DNA of 64,000 nt. It comes from Beroe ovata. Lineage: Eukaryota > Ctenophora > Nuda > Beroida > Beroidae. Position 1 is the stretch's first letter. Every line of letters starts with the position of its first letter. The notes under the pieces were generated by a model. The model ran no database searches. It worked only from the letters and a program-made list of their open reading frames with translations, and had not been told where the DNA came from. The stretch lies in NCBI GenBank assembly GCA_946803715.1, contig CAMPET010000009.1, positions 462,836 through 526,835 on the forward strand, read 5' to 3'. Below are positions 11,868 to 23,098 of this stretch, piece after piece. The translations under genes and the position numbers were made by a program.

Positions 11868-12841
11868 ATGTATCTCTGTAAGCACTTGTTCCCAAGATGT
11901 GCCAGAATTTCAGCTGCTACATTTCAAAGGAACTTAAGCATTAGCTCCAAAAGGCCAGAAAGAACTTTTTCTAACAATGAGAAGATCGTCAAAGAAGCTA
12001 AAGAATTATCAGAAAATGCTCCAACTCACAGTCGTGTCAAAATATGGTGGCACACATTTCCTGTTTATAAGGTTTGATTTTATTCCATTCTAATTAAACA
12101 AGCTATCTACTTTCAAACCAATCCATTTATGACTTGTATCCTATATTTCAGAAAGTTATCTTATTTACATGTATTGGATACTGTGGCTATCTTTATATCA
12201 AGTGGCTATACAATCTTTACAAAATAAGTCAAGGCAAAGGAACCAATCAACAGAAACTGTATGGTGAGCTGAGCGTAGGTGGACCGTTTGAACTTGTTGA
12301 CACTCAGGGAAATATTGTGACTTCGGAATCCCTGAAAGGAAAATGGGTTCTGATCTACTTCGGCTTTACTTATTGTCCTGATATATGTCCTGAGCAAATG
12401 GAATTGATGGGTGATGTTGTTGATATTGCCAAGTCTGAACATGACATTGATGTGACACCAGTGATGATAACAATAGATTTAGAGAGGGATACACCAGAGG
12501 TGCTTGAAGAATATGTGAAAGAATATAATCCCAAAATCATTGGTCTGCTTGGAACAGATCAACAAGTTGATGATGTCTGTAATGCCTACAGGTGTTATCG
12601 TAGTAAAGGACAAGCTTATGATGACCCAAATGACTATATTCTTGATCACACTGTGACCCAATATTTGATTAACCCGGAGGGTAAATGTGTTGGGTATTTC
12701 ATGAGTAACAGAGGTCTGGATGAGAGAATCAATATATTAGTTGACCATGTCAACAACTTCAATGCATTGAAATCTTCTTCAGAATCTGGCAGATCATGGT
12801 TACAATTTTTGCAGTCAACAATAAGTAGAAATACTTCATGA
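11868..12841 (+). CDS. SCO1: SCO1/SCO2 copper chaperone for cytochrome c oxidase
   Basis: The product inserts copper into the CuA site of cytochrome c oxidase at the mitochondrial inner membrane. Two exons, 11868-12071 and 12152-12841, separated by an 80-nt intron; 297 aa. The N-terminus is basic and Ser-rich (mitochondrial presequence), followed by one membrane segment near residues 70-90. The thioredoxin-like domain carries the copper-binding FGFTYCPDICPEQ (Cys143 and Cys147) and the distal His234 in LDHTVTQYLINP, so all three ligands are present. A strong acceptor (TTTTTCTATAG) ends three bases before the ATG. One gene stands for vertebrate SCO1 and SCO2. The next gene starts only 212 nt after the stop codon on the same strand. 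Confidence 0.96.
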
Positions 12842-12896
12842 AAATTTGGTCACAAACCTTTTGATAGATTTCTTAGTAACTTATGGTCTACTGTAA

Positions 12897-12902
12897 AATA
12901 AA
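12897..12902 (+). terminator. Poly(A) signal of SCO1
   Basis: AATAAA, 56 nt after the SCO1 stop codon and 144 nt before the acceptor in front of the palmitoyltransferase ATG. A weaker ATTAAA is at 13001-13006. Confidence 0.6.
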
Positions 12903-13035
12903 TGTGTGAATCATCCCTGGAAATGTTTAATATTGCTTACTTTTCATTACTTCTATCTAATGACAAAATCCATGAATGAAATTGGTTTCTTATTTTTCCA
13001 ATTAAAATATATAGTATCAAAAACCTTCAATCTCA

Positions 13036-13046
13036 CTTTTTCACAG
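13036..13046 (+). promoter_or_regulatory. Strong 3' splice acceptor seven bases before the ZDHHC17 ATG
   Basis: A pyrimidine tract followed by TTTTTCACAG ends at 13046 and the ATG is at 13054. With SCO1 ending 205 nt upstream there is hardly room for a separate promoter, 5' exon and donor. A spliced-leader acceptor inside an operon is a reasonable reading; a 5'-UTR intron starting inside or upstream of SCO1 is the alternative. Confidence 0.55.
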
Positions 13047-13053
13047 CTCCATA

Positions 13054-16000
13054 ATGGTCAAAAAAGATGACGATGAAATTGCAAAAAATGTCCTTGAAGG
13101 AATCGGGATCATCCCAGAAAAGCAGGAAATAAGAGAACAGCAAAATATCTACCAAGCATCAGAGCTAGGTGAATTATGTGATGAATATTCTTCATTATTC
13201 AGTCAGGTCTTATTTGAGAACATGGCAACATTATATCAGTAGATCATTTGCTTATTATGTGCTATCAGCTGAATCAAGAGCTTGTAACCCATACAGGAAA
13301 CTTGGAGAGGGTGAGGCAGCTGATAGCAACAAATGGAGAAGAGTTTGCATCTGTTGCAGATGCTGAGGGTTATTATGGTATTCACTGGGCTGCTCTTGGG
13401 GGCCATTTGGAGGTTATCAGATACTATGAGAGCATCAACATCCCACTTTCTCTCCCAACTAAAAATGATGTGGGTCGACAACGCAATAAAATCACTGACT
13501 ATTGTTGTTATCCTTGTCTAAAGCTCCCAGATAAACAAATGTTTTCATTCCCCCTGTTTGCTGCAGGTGATGTATGCTCCAATTCATTGGTCTGCCTCAC
13601 GAGGTCATCTCCATGTTGTGGAATACCTCCTGGAAAGAGGTTAGACTCTAATTTGCACCATCACATGATAGGTTAAATCTTGAGTTGGAACATTAAACAA
13701 TGACTTCTCATCCAACTTGAGATACAATGTGCATACCTATTGTCTAAGAAATGCTCTTTTTCCTCGTTCCAGGCATCGATATCGATACTCCTGATAACAA
13801 AGGTGTAACACCTCTCATTTCAACCGCTCAATTTGGTCAGCCTCTTGCCATGGCTTGGTTGTTACACAAGGGTGCTAATCCACATGTGAGTCAAGCTATT
13901 CGAAAATATTATCGAGTCATGATATAATTGTATCGTTAAACTTGACCCATTTCTACAAGTGATAACTCTCCAAAACCTGATATCCTATTGACTTATTGAC
14001 AGGCGTGTGATAAGCAAGGTGACAACGCCCTCCATTGGTCCTCATACAAGGGTAACTTCGACTGTTTTACTCTGCTACTGAGACAGGGACTGGATGCGAC
14101 ACAACTTGATGCTTATCAACAGAACTGCCTTCACCTCGCCGTTATAGGTTAGTGAAAATTAATTTTCGTGAGTTAAGAAGAATTTTTAGAGCAAGCTGCT
14201 TCGAAAAAGGATGGAAATTGCACTTGCTTGGTTATGATTAGGGTAATTGAACGTCTTCTAATTCCAGGACACAACTTGACTCTCATTGACAAATGTTTGG
14301 AGTTGGGCTGTAGCCTCGGACAAAAAGATCAAGTGGGAAATACTCCGATGAAACTTGCGGAGGGCCGGAAGTATTATGACGTCATACGATGGTTCCAGGT
14401 GGGCAGAAGTAGATCACATTTAAACTTGATGGATAATACCCTCAGTTGGTTTTCTGGGCAGACAAATATAGGAATCTAAGAATGTAGATTCGCATTAGAT
14501 TTTTGCCCGGGTGTCGAACTTAGAACATTAGAAGATTAGAACAACACAATGACAGCATCTAAAGTGGGATTTCTCACCAATTTCCCCCAGGAGTATTTAC
14601 CACGACACCAGCAGCCATTTCTTCTCCGCACCGGAATTAAGCCTGGACCAACTCGTAACGCACACGTGGCATTTCTCATTCTGTTTCTGAATTTGTTCTT
14701 GTTCGGGTACCCTACCTACTTACTGTAAGTCAGCACCAAAATATTATAAAATTATTAGGTATTATTATTATGATTACGTGTATGAATGTTACTATTATTA
14801 TAATTATAACTATATGTTAAGTGAGGAAGTGCATTTAAACTGGTTGCGGGGTTCCAACCCCCTGCAAACATGGATGAACCGAGTTTAACTACGTTCAATA
14901 TTTTATATACCTTCTCAAAGACCAACCTTTCATAATTTCTTGTCTCTAATATTTCAATCTCGAATTCTTCTGATACAGTACAAATTCTTTTCAATACCGT
15001 AAAGTAAAAACTGTTTAATCCTCAGTTACCTGTTGCCAAATAGCTTGGAATTTTACGGTACCCACTGTATCCTTGTTGCTACTCAGTTCATTATGTGGTA
15101 AGTGTTCATATTTTGGTGAGTGTTTTTTCAATATTCATGGTTATGTAGTTAGTGTCTATTCCCTGGATTGTTGCCAAATCAAATAATTCTCTGCCCACAG
15201 GTTCTCCTACTTCATGTGTAGAACTGTACATCCTGGCTATGTTCCAGCAAACGATCCTGAGTACGAGGAAACAATGAACAAGATCACAAACTTCAAGCTC
15301 CAGCATGAGGGTAAGAGACGAGAACAGTAATTGTATGGCATATTCTCATGAAAAATAGCAGTCATCAATCAGGGGTTGAGAGCATGTCGTAGTCAATATT
15401 TCCCTCTCTAGTCTCAATATTCCACGTCGACACGGGACACAACTGAATCATGGATACTAACCTAACTATAGACCCCTCCCCTAGCAACCACACGCTTTTT
15501 CACAGGTCCGTTCGGTCCGAATAACCGTCTGAAGAACCCGTTCTCGGAGCTCTGTCACTCGTGCAAGACGATCCGACCTCCCCGAGCGAAGCATTGCCGA
15601 GTTTGTCAGAGATGTGTGCTCGTTTTTGATCACCATTGTCCGTACATTTACACGTGTATAGGCTACAGAAATAGGGGCTACTTTGCTTCCTTCATCATAA
15701 CAGGTTGGATAAGAATATACCTGATTTCACAAATTAATGATCATTTATTCTGATTGAAATACCTACCTTTAGTTCGCTATCGTCACCTGTCATCAATTCA
15801 TTGCTCTCTAGTCTCTACATTGTAGTAGGTACTAGGTATACAGGTATAGACCGTTCGATCGCTTTTTCGTCGACGAAATGTTCCAATGAACTCACCCAAA
15901 TCCCCACACAGGTTTTCTGACTTGTTTCCTGGGCTTGTACATGACGTATATGAGATGGGATCTGGTGACAGGTCCTCTTCTGTGGATCGGATTTGTCGAT

Positions 16001-17298
16001 CTGTTTGGTTCCTCTATTGGAACAACACTGCTCTTTATCCAGACAGTGAGGGCCGCCATAAGTAAGTTGATAGTAGTCGTAATATTGTGTAATCAGCCGA
16101 AGGGAAGGGGGTTTCCAAATGATCACGCTTTACTATTATCACGCTTGACTAGTATCACGTTTGACTAGTATCACGCTTGACTAGTATCACGCTTGACTAG
16201 TATCACAGTATCACGCTTGACTAGTATAATATTGAGGAGGGGGGTTTTAATCCTTGTACTTGAGAAGGATAGGTACGTGGCGTGATATCGTCTCATGGAC
16301 CACAACCATGATTACAGCGTGCCATTGTGGTGGTTTATGATCAGTGATCATGAGCCACCATGAACCAATCATTGATCACCATAGCTCGATCATAGCTCGA
16401 TATTCGCGGATTGTGATCGATCACTATTATAATGGGGCGCATGAGATCGGAGAATTCATTTTCAATTAATTAAGATTCAAATCGTGCTCAGGAACAGATT
16501 TCCGCTTTCAACTCCGAATATAATTCCAATTAGTAAAGTTTACACATAATATATTCAGTATCGAAATCTAACCAAAACCAAACATTACACATGATAATAT
16601 ATTCCAATCCAATTTATGCCGAATACTACTGTGCTTCATCTTAACAACTTCCTGTGTGGCCCTCTTCTCGGAACTTCACATTGAGTAGAAGGTTAAATCC
16701 ACGGTTCTTCCCATTGTTACGTATATCAAACTAGGTCACCGCATACCACCCCCCCTACTATCACACAGTAGGTCACACAGTAGGTATATGATCGATCACT
16801 CAGTAGGTAGGTATAAAAATAACCGAATTCTCAATAAGTGAATCATAGTGCTCTCTCTCTCTCTCTCTCTCTACTTGCGATCCTACTACTACCTTGCTAC
16901 GCTCCCGGATCTAATATTCGATGCTAATATTATCGTAGTTCCACTTGCTGCCATACCACCACCACCACCCCCGCAGACTGGGAACCACTTAGAACCACTT
17001 AGAACCCCCCACCCCGGAAACACCATGCTCAGCAATATTCATACGCTGGCCATCTCCTCCACTCTGGTGATACTACTTGTGCTGCGTCCCGTACAGAGTG
17101 GTAAGATTGACCACGAGATCACGTGTTTGAAGCACGTACATGCGGGGAAGAAGTATGGATTTGCATGGAATGAGACACTGCAAGACAGCGCTGAGGGAAG
17201 GATCGCTGCTGTTAATCTTGTGGGGTGCAACCAGCGAAACAGAATTCAACTGAGGAGATTCCTAACAAAACGAGACGGACAACAACAACAACAGCATC

Positions 17299-17332
<34 letters not shown>

Positions 17333-18650
17333 CAATGACGTGGTTGAAGAGGAGATTGTATTCACAGTGAAGACCACTCGGGGTGACAAGATAGAAAGCG
17401 AGTTCATACAACAGCAATTGTCTGTGAAAAGGAAACACTCGTCGTATTTATCAGATTCCTGTGAGCAATACATCCACACGAAGAGTGGAAGAATGTCGAA
17501 ACTGCGGGATGGTGGACGAAATGAAGTGGGCTGTGGTATCAAATACAACGGGAACTCGTGCACAGTTGTACTTTGCTTGTATCACACGAAAAATACTGCT
17601 ATATAAATGATCAAGAATAGGTATTGTAGCTTCTTATTATCTTATCATTGATAATATTTAACTTGATCTGCCACATAAACTAAATCATTAAGCTTGCTTA
17701 TTCTCATTTTATGTTTGAATTAAGCAAAGGTCTTACTTTGATGATTTGCTATAAACATGATCAATGATACTTCTAGAACAAAACTCTTCTTCCTTCTTAT
17801 AACGGACTNAAAATAACCGAAAATGAATGTTGACTACGACCATAGTTAGAAATTTCATCGTCATGGAAAGTACATGTCAAAGGAAAACTGTCTCGAGAAG
17901 AGTTGTGTCTGGAGAAGTGGTGTCAAGAAACACTGTGTCGAGAAAATTTGTGTCCGGGAGTGTGGTGTCAAGATCATGTGAAGAAGTGCCAAGTTGATCA
18001 TAACATGGTCCTCATAATCAAGTGAAAGTCAATAATTTGCAAGTCGTGGTTTGTCCTGATAAAGGGTCAGTTATTAAACCATTCCCTCGTGAAAATAGAC
18101 TTATTGATTACAGACATATCAATATCATTCTTTATCTCAAACAATAACGTGTTAATTTGAATTTAAGTTAAAATAATTGTCGGCGGCGGTACCTAATAAA
18201 TCGATTTTTTTAAAATACCGATAATAAAGCGTCTACGCCCCGATTATCATTGGGGTCATCGCTTATCGACTAAAAAACGTCTATTATCGATTTGCCGGCA
18301 AGGCGATGATCTATTTCCATTAAAACAGCCGGTTCCGGGTCCAACCTCCTTACATTCATGTTTAACTTTATGATTAACTATTAGACTTTTAATAAAGGGT
18401 AAGGTGGCATTCTTGTTGGTGCGATATCCCACTACTGATAGAATGATTCTCCCCAGGGAACGTGACAGTGAACGAGAGTGTCAACTGGTCCAAGTACGAT
18501 CATTTCAAAGCGGGCAATGGAGTGTTCGTGAATCCCTTTCATCGTGGAGTCCTTCGAAATTTACTGGAGTTTTGTTACGTTGTTCGTCCTGCCGAGCTCC
18601 CCTATACGAAAAGAACTGTGCTGAACAGGAAACAGAATGATTTGGTGTGA
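13054..18650 (+). CDS. ZDHHC17: Ankyrin-repeat DHHC palmitoyltransferase (HIP14 type)
   Basis: An S-acyltransferase of Golgi and vesicle membranes that palmitoylates cysteines of target proteins; ankyrin repeats recruit substrates. Twelve exons: 13054-13168, 13279-13469, 13567-13639, 13773-13885, 14003-14147, 14268-14398, 14591-14724, 15026-15097, 15201-15310, 15506-15703, 15912-16061, 18457-18650; 541 aa, all phases join. Exons 2-6 give about five ankyrin repeats (IHWAALGGHLEVIRYY, IHWSASRGHLHVVEYL, ALHWSSYKGNF). Exons 7-8 give two membrane spans. Exon 10 holds the Cys-rich domain with DHHCPYIYTCIGYRNRGYF; the active Cys is at 15637-15639. Exon 11 and the last exon complete the membrane core and the NPFHRGVLRNLLEF tail. 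ZDHHC13 is the alternative name. The exon 1/2 junction is the least certain: donor 13205 with acceptor 13267 also keeps frame. The last intron (2.4 kb) houses another gene. Confidence 0.93.
16131..16228. repeat. 16-17-bp minisatellite in the last ZDHHC17 intron
   Basis: About five to six copies of TATCACGCTTGACTAG with minor variants. Confidence 0.85.
16812..16819 (+). promoter_or_regulatory. TATA box of the nested secreted-protein gene
   Basis: TATAAAAA, about 210 nt before the ATG at 17025, followed by a CT run (16851-16872). It lies inside a ZDHHC17 intron, so it would serve only the nested gene. Confidence 0.5.
17025..17606 (+). CDS. Secreted poly-Q protein nested in the last ZDHHC17 intron
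   Basis: A 193-aa intronless protein on the same strand as its host. The ATG has an ideal CACC context. Residues 1-25 form a signal peptide ending near VLRPVQSG. Six cysteines follow, at about positions 34, 65, 150, 169, 178 and 184. A Gln/His tract at about residues 87-104 is CAA-rich. The tail, RDGGRNEVGCGIKY then CTVVLCLY, faintly recalls the last strand of CAP/SCP proteins, but the other CAP motifs are not visible, so I leave it unnamed. An in-frame extension up to 16848 lacks a better start and would bury the signal peptide. TATA box and CT tract upstream support independent transcription. Confidence 0.6.
17607..18456. other. Rest of the last ZDHHC17 intron
   Basis: AT-rich DNA with no exon seen. 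It has a single N at 17809 and, at 17890-17975, several copies of a GTGGTGTCAAG-like word that recurs across the window. Confidence 0.6.
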
Positions 18651-19163
18651 TCAGTAAATTTATAGGGTGATACAAGGTTTGGAAGTCATTGAATACCTAG
18701 TTTATTGTAGATTGTGATTTATGGAGGCATGGAATTTTATCCTATTCATTATTTATAAGACATTAAGACCTACGGCGAAATTGTGAACCCCGCCCACTTT
18801 TCTAATTTGGCAATAGAAGGAATAGTCGCAAATGAATAAGTAAAGGTACGAACTACTATGAAAACAAATGATAAAACGAAACATTATCCGAAATCCAGCA
18901 ACTTTTCTTACAAAATTATCGAATTGTCAATCGAGGACCATCCCACAATGTGTGGCAAATAGCGTGTGAGAGAAGAGGCTGCCTTTTCATACTTTCATAA
19001 AAAGGGTTTTTTCCGAGAGTCGCATAGAAACTTATAATTTGAAGTAAATTTATGATATAGAACGGGGATAAATGTCCTTGGTGTTTAGCCCTGTAGACCT
19101 ACAGAACGAACGTCCAGTATGTAGGTACTTTTCACAATAAATGAAAAGTGCACTGTGCAGTTT
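18651..19163. other. Convergent intergenic region; transposon fragment
   Basis: Between convergent ZDHHC17 (+) and the receptor gene (-). The stretch around 19008-19030 contains GAGAGTCGCATAG, matching the outer end of the inverted-repeat element family seen at 40052 and 35226. Nothing else recognised. Confidence 0.5.
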
Positions 19164-21419
19164 TTACATTTTACCTATTTTGCAAGGTGAAGCAGATGCA
19201 TTCACCACCTTTAATTCCGTAGCTTCTTCTTTTTCTTGGTCAGGTGTAGGAGGACTAAGACATCTCCGAATCAACTTTGATAGGTTCTCTATAACTGCTG
19301 AGTTAAACATGGGATTTAGCAGGCTATTCGCTGGAATGATACAGATTGCAGTGATTTGGTACCATTCTTCTGGAACGTTCTTCCTGGTGTAGTTGTAGTA
19401 GATGATAGCTCCAATTATAGTGAGCCAGGGCAGAAGCTTTGTTCCAATCATCAGAATAACTTTGACCTTGAGGTGAAACTCCTTATCATCTTCACTGGCT
19501 TGGTTCAATACTTTTCTGGATCGGATGGAAACCTGTAAGATGATCATGTAAAAGACAGTTATTCCGAGGAGAATGCTGCAGACACAAGGAATGTAGACAA
19601 CTTTGAAAACCCCGAGTGATTCTTTATACCCGAATATGTCATTCACACAGACTGTGGACCAGCTGTAGTAGGAAAGCTCACTGAAATCGAAATATGACGG
19701 CTGGTTTGTGATTGCCTTCAATGTATCTATTTTCTGGTAGAGATCAAGATCAGAGCTTTTATTTCCGAAATACTGGCTATAGAGTCTGTGCACATGAGCT
19801 GTGGAGTGCAAATCCTCCTGGATGAATGGATTAGATTGCGACAGGGAAAACTTAACCCTGAAAATGTTTTGTATGCCATCTGTTGGAATGATTGGGATCG
19901 TAGAATTAGCTAGGTTGAGAAGAGCTAGGATAGCTGATAGGTTGATTATTGCTCGAATGGACATGCCAGTTGAGTATGTGAAGAAGCACTTGTGGGCCCG
20001 AGTGAGGCTCATGAGGAATACAGTGAGGAGTGAGCCGTGGGAAGAGGCATTGTACAGGACTCCCAGACACTTGCACGCCCAACTAGATCTCCATGTGTAG
20101 TCATGGATACAGTAGTTGCCATGGTACCTCCAGTTTGCAATGACTAGAGCCAAAAGATAGAATCCGAGAAGTGAATCATAGAGGCAGAGCTGCAGTTTTA
20201 ATATTCTATCAACCTTTAAATGCCTCGGCATCTTCTTCCAATCCGGTCTTATCTCTTTGTAAGCAGTTCGTGAGTTCAACACCAAGTTCATACCACACGA
20301 AATGATAAGCCAGGCAAACACCCCGTGGTTCCTGATAATGTATTCATTGGAGGAAAACATGCCTGATGAACAGTTAGAACACTCATCAAGCCCGTTGGCA
20401 CAGTCTTTGAACCCGTTACACTTGGCAGATTCCGGCACCCATACTATCTTACCCGAGCTGTTTGTGTCACAGTAAAACCGTCCTTCACAATCCATTTCAT
20501 CAGCAGAGTCAGCACAATCAATGGTCCCATCACAAACTCCAGATTCATGGATCATGTCAAGTGCCTCTGTCTTCCTGGGGCAAGCAAAGGCAATGGCCGG
20601 AACACCTCTATCAACTGGTATTAGCCTCTGACATAGAGCTGCTGACAACAAATCCTTGCACAAAGTAAGACATATTTCGGTGACATTGACAGCATAAGGA
20701 TTCACCATGAATGAAGCTGAATTTTCCATGATTAACTGTACACAGTCTTGAGTTTGCAGCTTAGTTTGTAATGAAGCAATCGAGTAGTAGAATCCATCGC
20801 AGGCAGGGAATCGTTTGCATTTTTTGGTTTCACCCATAATGCCTTGTTCATAGTGATCATTACACAATACGAACTTTGACAGTTTGTGCACTATAGGGAG
20901 TTCATCATCAGAAGGGATCCATTGGGTGCAGCTGAAGTCAGCCAGTCCATCACACATCATCTCGTCAGATCTGTCCAAACAATCGTATATACCATCACAC
21001 ACCAAGTTGATGGTTACACAACCAAAACCATCGCTACAATGAAAGATTTGCACATCATTGCCGTCCCAGCCGCACTTACACTCATCCATTAAACAAAATG
21101 AGTGTCCATCGCATAAATCACCTTTATCTATACCACAAAACCATTTGTCAGTAAGACAGCCATCTAGTATCAACTCACCTTTCATATCATAACATGTGGC
21201 CAAGCTAGGTCCAAATGGGCACTTCAATTTACCCTTACTAAAGTACTTTGCAGAAGGCAGTATGTCTTTGGTAGCCTTGATGTTGAGCGCCCCGCACCGC
21301 TTGTGCTCATGGGTTCCATGATATGCTAAATTCTCGTGAAACAGCTCCACATCAACAAATCTAGATGGACTTGATCCAACCACAAAGCTTACCATGCAAA
21401 TTAGTAATAATCCACGCAT
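19164..21419 (-). CDS. LDLa-repeat seven-transmembrane receptor (GRL101-like)
   Basis: An intronless 751-aa membrane receptor. The chosen start (21419) gives the signal peptide MRGLLLICMVSFVVGSS; a longer frame to 21578 does not. The ectodomain is Cys-rich with three LDL-receptor class A modules at about residues 124-156, 279-311 and 316-347 (CDGIYDCLDRSDEMMC, CDGTIDCADSADEMDC, CNGFKDCANGLDEC). Seven hydrophobic segments follow, about residues 362-707, ending NSLLNPMFNS, a variant of the class A NPxxY motif. The DRY motif is degenerate (SLTRAHK). It resembles LDLa-GPCRs of the snail GRL101 type; ligand and G protein cannot be told. A single exon suggests descent by retroposition, as is common for GPCRs. 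A short Ser/Glu-rich tail follows the last helix. Confidence 0.85.
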   Translation of the reverse strand: MRGLLLICMVSFVVGSSPSRFVDVELFHENLAYHGTHEHKRCGALNIKATKDILPSAKYFSKGKLKCPFGPSLATCYDMKGELILDGCLTDKWFCGIDKGDLCDGHSFCLMDECKCGWDGNDVQIFHCSDGFGCVTINLVCDGIYDCLDRSDEMMCDGLADFSCTQWIPSDDELPIVHKLSKFVLCNDHYEQGIMGETKKCKRFPACDGFYYSIASLQTKLQTQDCVQLIMENSASFMVNPYAVNVTEICLTLCKDLLSAALCQRLIPVDRGVPAIAFACPRKTEALDMIHESGVCDGTIDCADSADEMDCEGRFYCDTNSSGKIVWVPESAKCNGFKDCANGLDECSNCSSGMFSSNEYIIRNHGVFAWLIISCGMNLVLNSRTAYKEIRPDWKKMPRHLKVDRILKLQLCLYDSLLGFYLLALVIANWRYHGNYCIHDYTWRSSWACKCLGVLYNASSHGSLLTVFLMSLTRAHKCFFTYSTGMSIRAIINLSAILALLNLANSTIPIIPTDGIQNIFRVKFSLSQSNPFIQEDLHSTAHVHRLYSQYFGNKSSDLDLYQKIDTLKAITNQPSYFDFSELSYYSWSTVCVNDIFGYKESLGVFKVVYIPCVCSILLGITVFYMIILQVSIRSRKVLNQASEDDKEFHLKVKVILMIGTKLLPWLTIIGAIIYYNYTRKNVPEEWYQITAICIIPANSLLNPMFNSAVIENLSKLIRRCLSPPTPDQEKEEATELKVVNASASPCKIGKM

Positions 21420-23077
21420 TTTGCATAACCGATGGACCACGATCGCAAACTCGCCAATGACTGAATTATTTTCACTTGATGAATATAAAATTACTTTCGA
21501 GAAGAGACTGCACGTGCTATTTTTCTTCCAATTAGCTTGCGATAGCGCACCACGCTTTCTTATTGATTCAGAAAACATTCACAATCCTTTTCGTCATTTA
21601 TCTCACAGTTAGGGTCAACGTCTTTTGTTTGAGATGAAAGTCGCTTCATGAAAACAATGAACTAGAATTGACTGTTGAATCACAATGGTTGAAACACATG
21701 TTAGTTGAATTGATTTGGTCAAATTATCATTGCTCATTAGAGTCGCAGCCCGTTATACCTACTACTCAAATGATTGTCTTTCGAAACTGCAACAATTATT
21801 GCGCCACTCCAAAACTCGTGGTCATGAAAAGTGGGGGAAGATGCGAAGTTTTGTGAAGCAGAAATGTTCCATAATATGATTTATTTTATATTATGTCAAG
21901 TTAAATCAGAGATGGCAAAAGAACTAGAGAAGCTGATGCGACGGATTCTTCACTAAAGTGCAACACACATATTGAGCCTATTACAATTATAATAAGATAA
22001 TAGTAGGTGTGCGCAAGTTTGCAACACTGCCCGCATGTCTGACGTCCGTTTCATCTTTTCTTGACTAAGCACAACCATCATGAGGCTTTCAAACTGTTTT
22101 GAATGAAATTTGCAGCCGCATATTGTCTAGCTGAGTGGATGCATAGTACAGCAGTACAGCACAACAGCAGAAATCCAAGCAGCTATTCTTGGTTTGAAGC
22201 TTGTATCATGATCCCTCTGAAAGCATAAAAAATCTACGACGGGTTTTGCAAGTTTAGTGTTTATTAACAGAGTAATGAGTAATAGGTGCCTATGCCATAT
22301 TGCCATAATTATTATAGGAAACAGAATGAATCAAGTTCTATGAAGTTACTTCATATAACATGATTCATTCTGAATCATTCCGAAAGCATACTTGATTCAT
22401 ATACTTCATTGAAGTAATGAATCAATATGCTTTCGGGTTTTTTTTATTGCAAGTTTTCATTGAATTGCAGTAGAATGAAGGACTGGATTATGTTTATTAA
22501 GGATATATTTATTCATTATTTTGAGCCTTTCTGTATCAAGAGCTGTTCCGTTTGACACATTTATTACTAGTAAGGTATCAATGTTTTTAGTATTTACTAT
22601 TTTTACTTACAAATAATTAATTTTGTAGATGCGATATCCAAATACTCAAATATAGTAATATTATGAATTTTGTAGAAACATTTAGGATGAAGTTATTAAA
22701 TGTCTATGATTCTATTAGATTTGTGAACAGAACTATAGGTATTTAGAGAATGCGGTTCGAGTAAAATAGTGTTACCTATATTAGTGGGAGTGGTGTCAGT
22801 AGAATAGTGGTACCTATCAGCGAGCTAGTGGTGTCAGCAAGTGTTCATGACAGTAGGAGTGGTGTCAGGGAGACTAGTGTCAGCATACTCAGCAATAGTG
22901 GTTTCAATGAGAGTTCTCTCCTCTTGTAAAGTTAAAAAAGTTATAAAAAACTCTATACAATCAAATTTGAGATTTATGTCGTATGATTATGATTCATGAC
23001 AGATGAATTGAAATATTCTCACATCTTCTAGCTATGGTGTCCCGTCCCTGTCTCCCAATTATGGCTTAGTAATTGGA
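21420..23077. other. Divergent intergenic region, receptor (-) / UBR5 (+)
   Basis: No gene found in about 1.65 kb. It contains two adjacent hairpins (22325-22371, 22379-22437) and, at 22790-22905, a low-order repeat of GTGGTGTCAG words. It should hold both promoters; I see no TATA box I would defend. Confidence 0.55.
22325..22437. repeat. Two adjacent palindromes sharing the core ATGAATCA
   Basis: The first, 22325-22371, pairs GAATGAATCA...TATGAAGT with ACTTCATAT...TGATTCATTC. The second, 22379-22437, pairs CCGAAAGCATA...TTGATTCAT with its complement and runs into eight Ts. They may be a degraded foldback transposon; the T run after the second stem would also suit a Pol III transcript. Confidence 0.6.
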
Positions 23078-23098
23078 ATGAAGACATCTCCCGGAAGA

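Noticed and set aside
13569-13676. Frame 13248-13676 as one exon
   Set aside because: Only its first part is coding (to 13469); the ankyrin motif after 13567 is in another frame behind a clear acceptor.
17297-17563. Minus-strand poly-Cys frame
   Set aside because: Antisense of the CAA (Gln) tract of the 17025-17606 gene.
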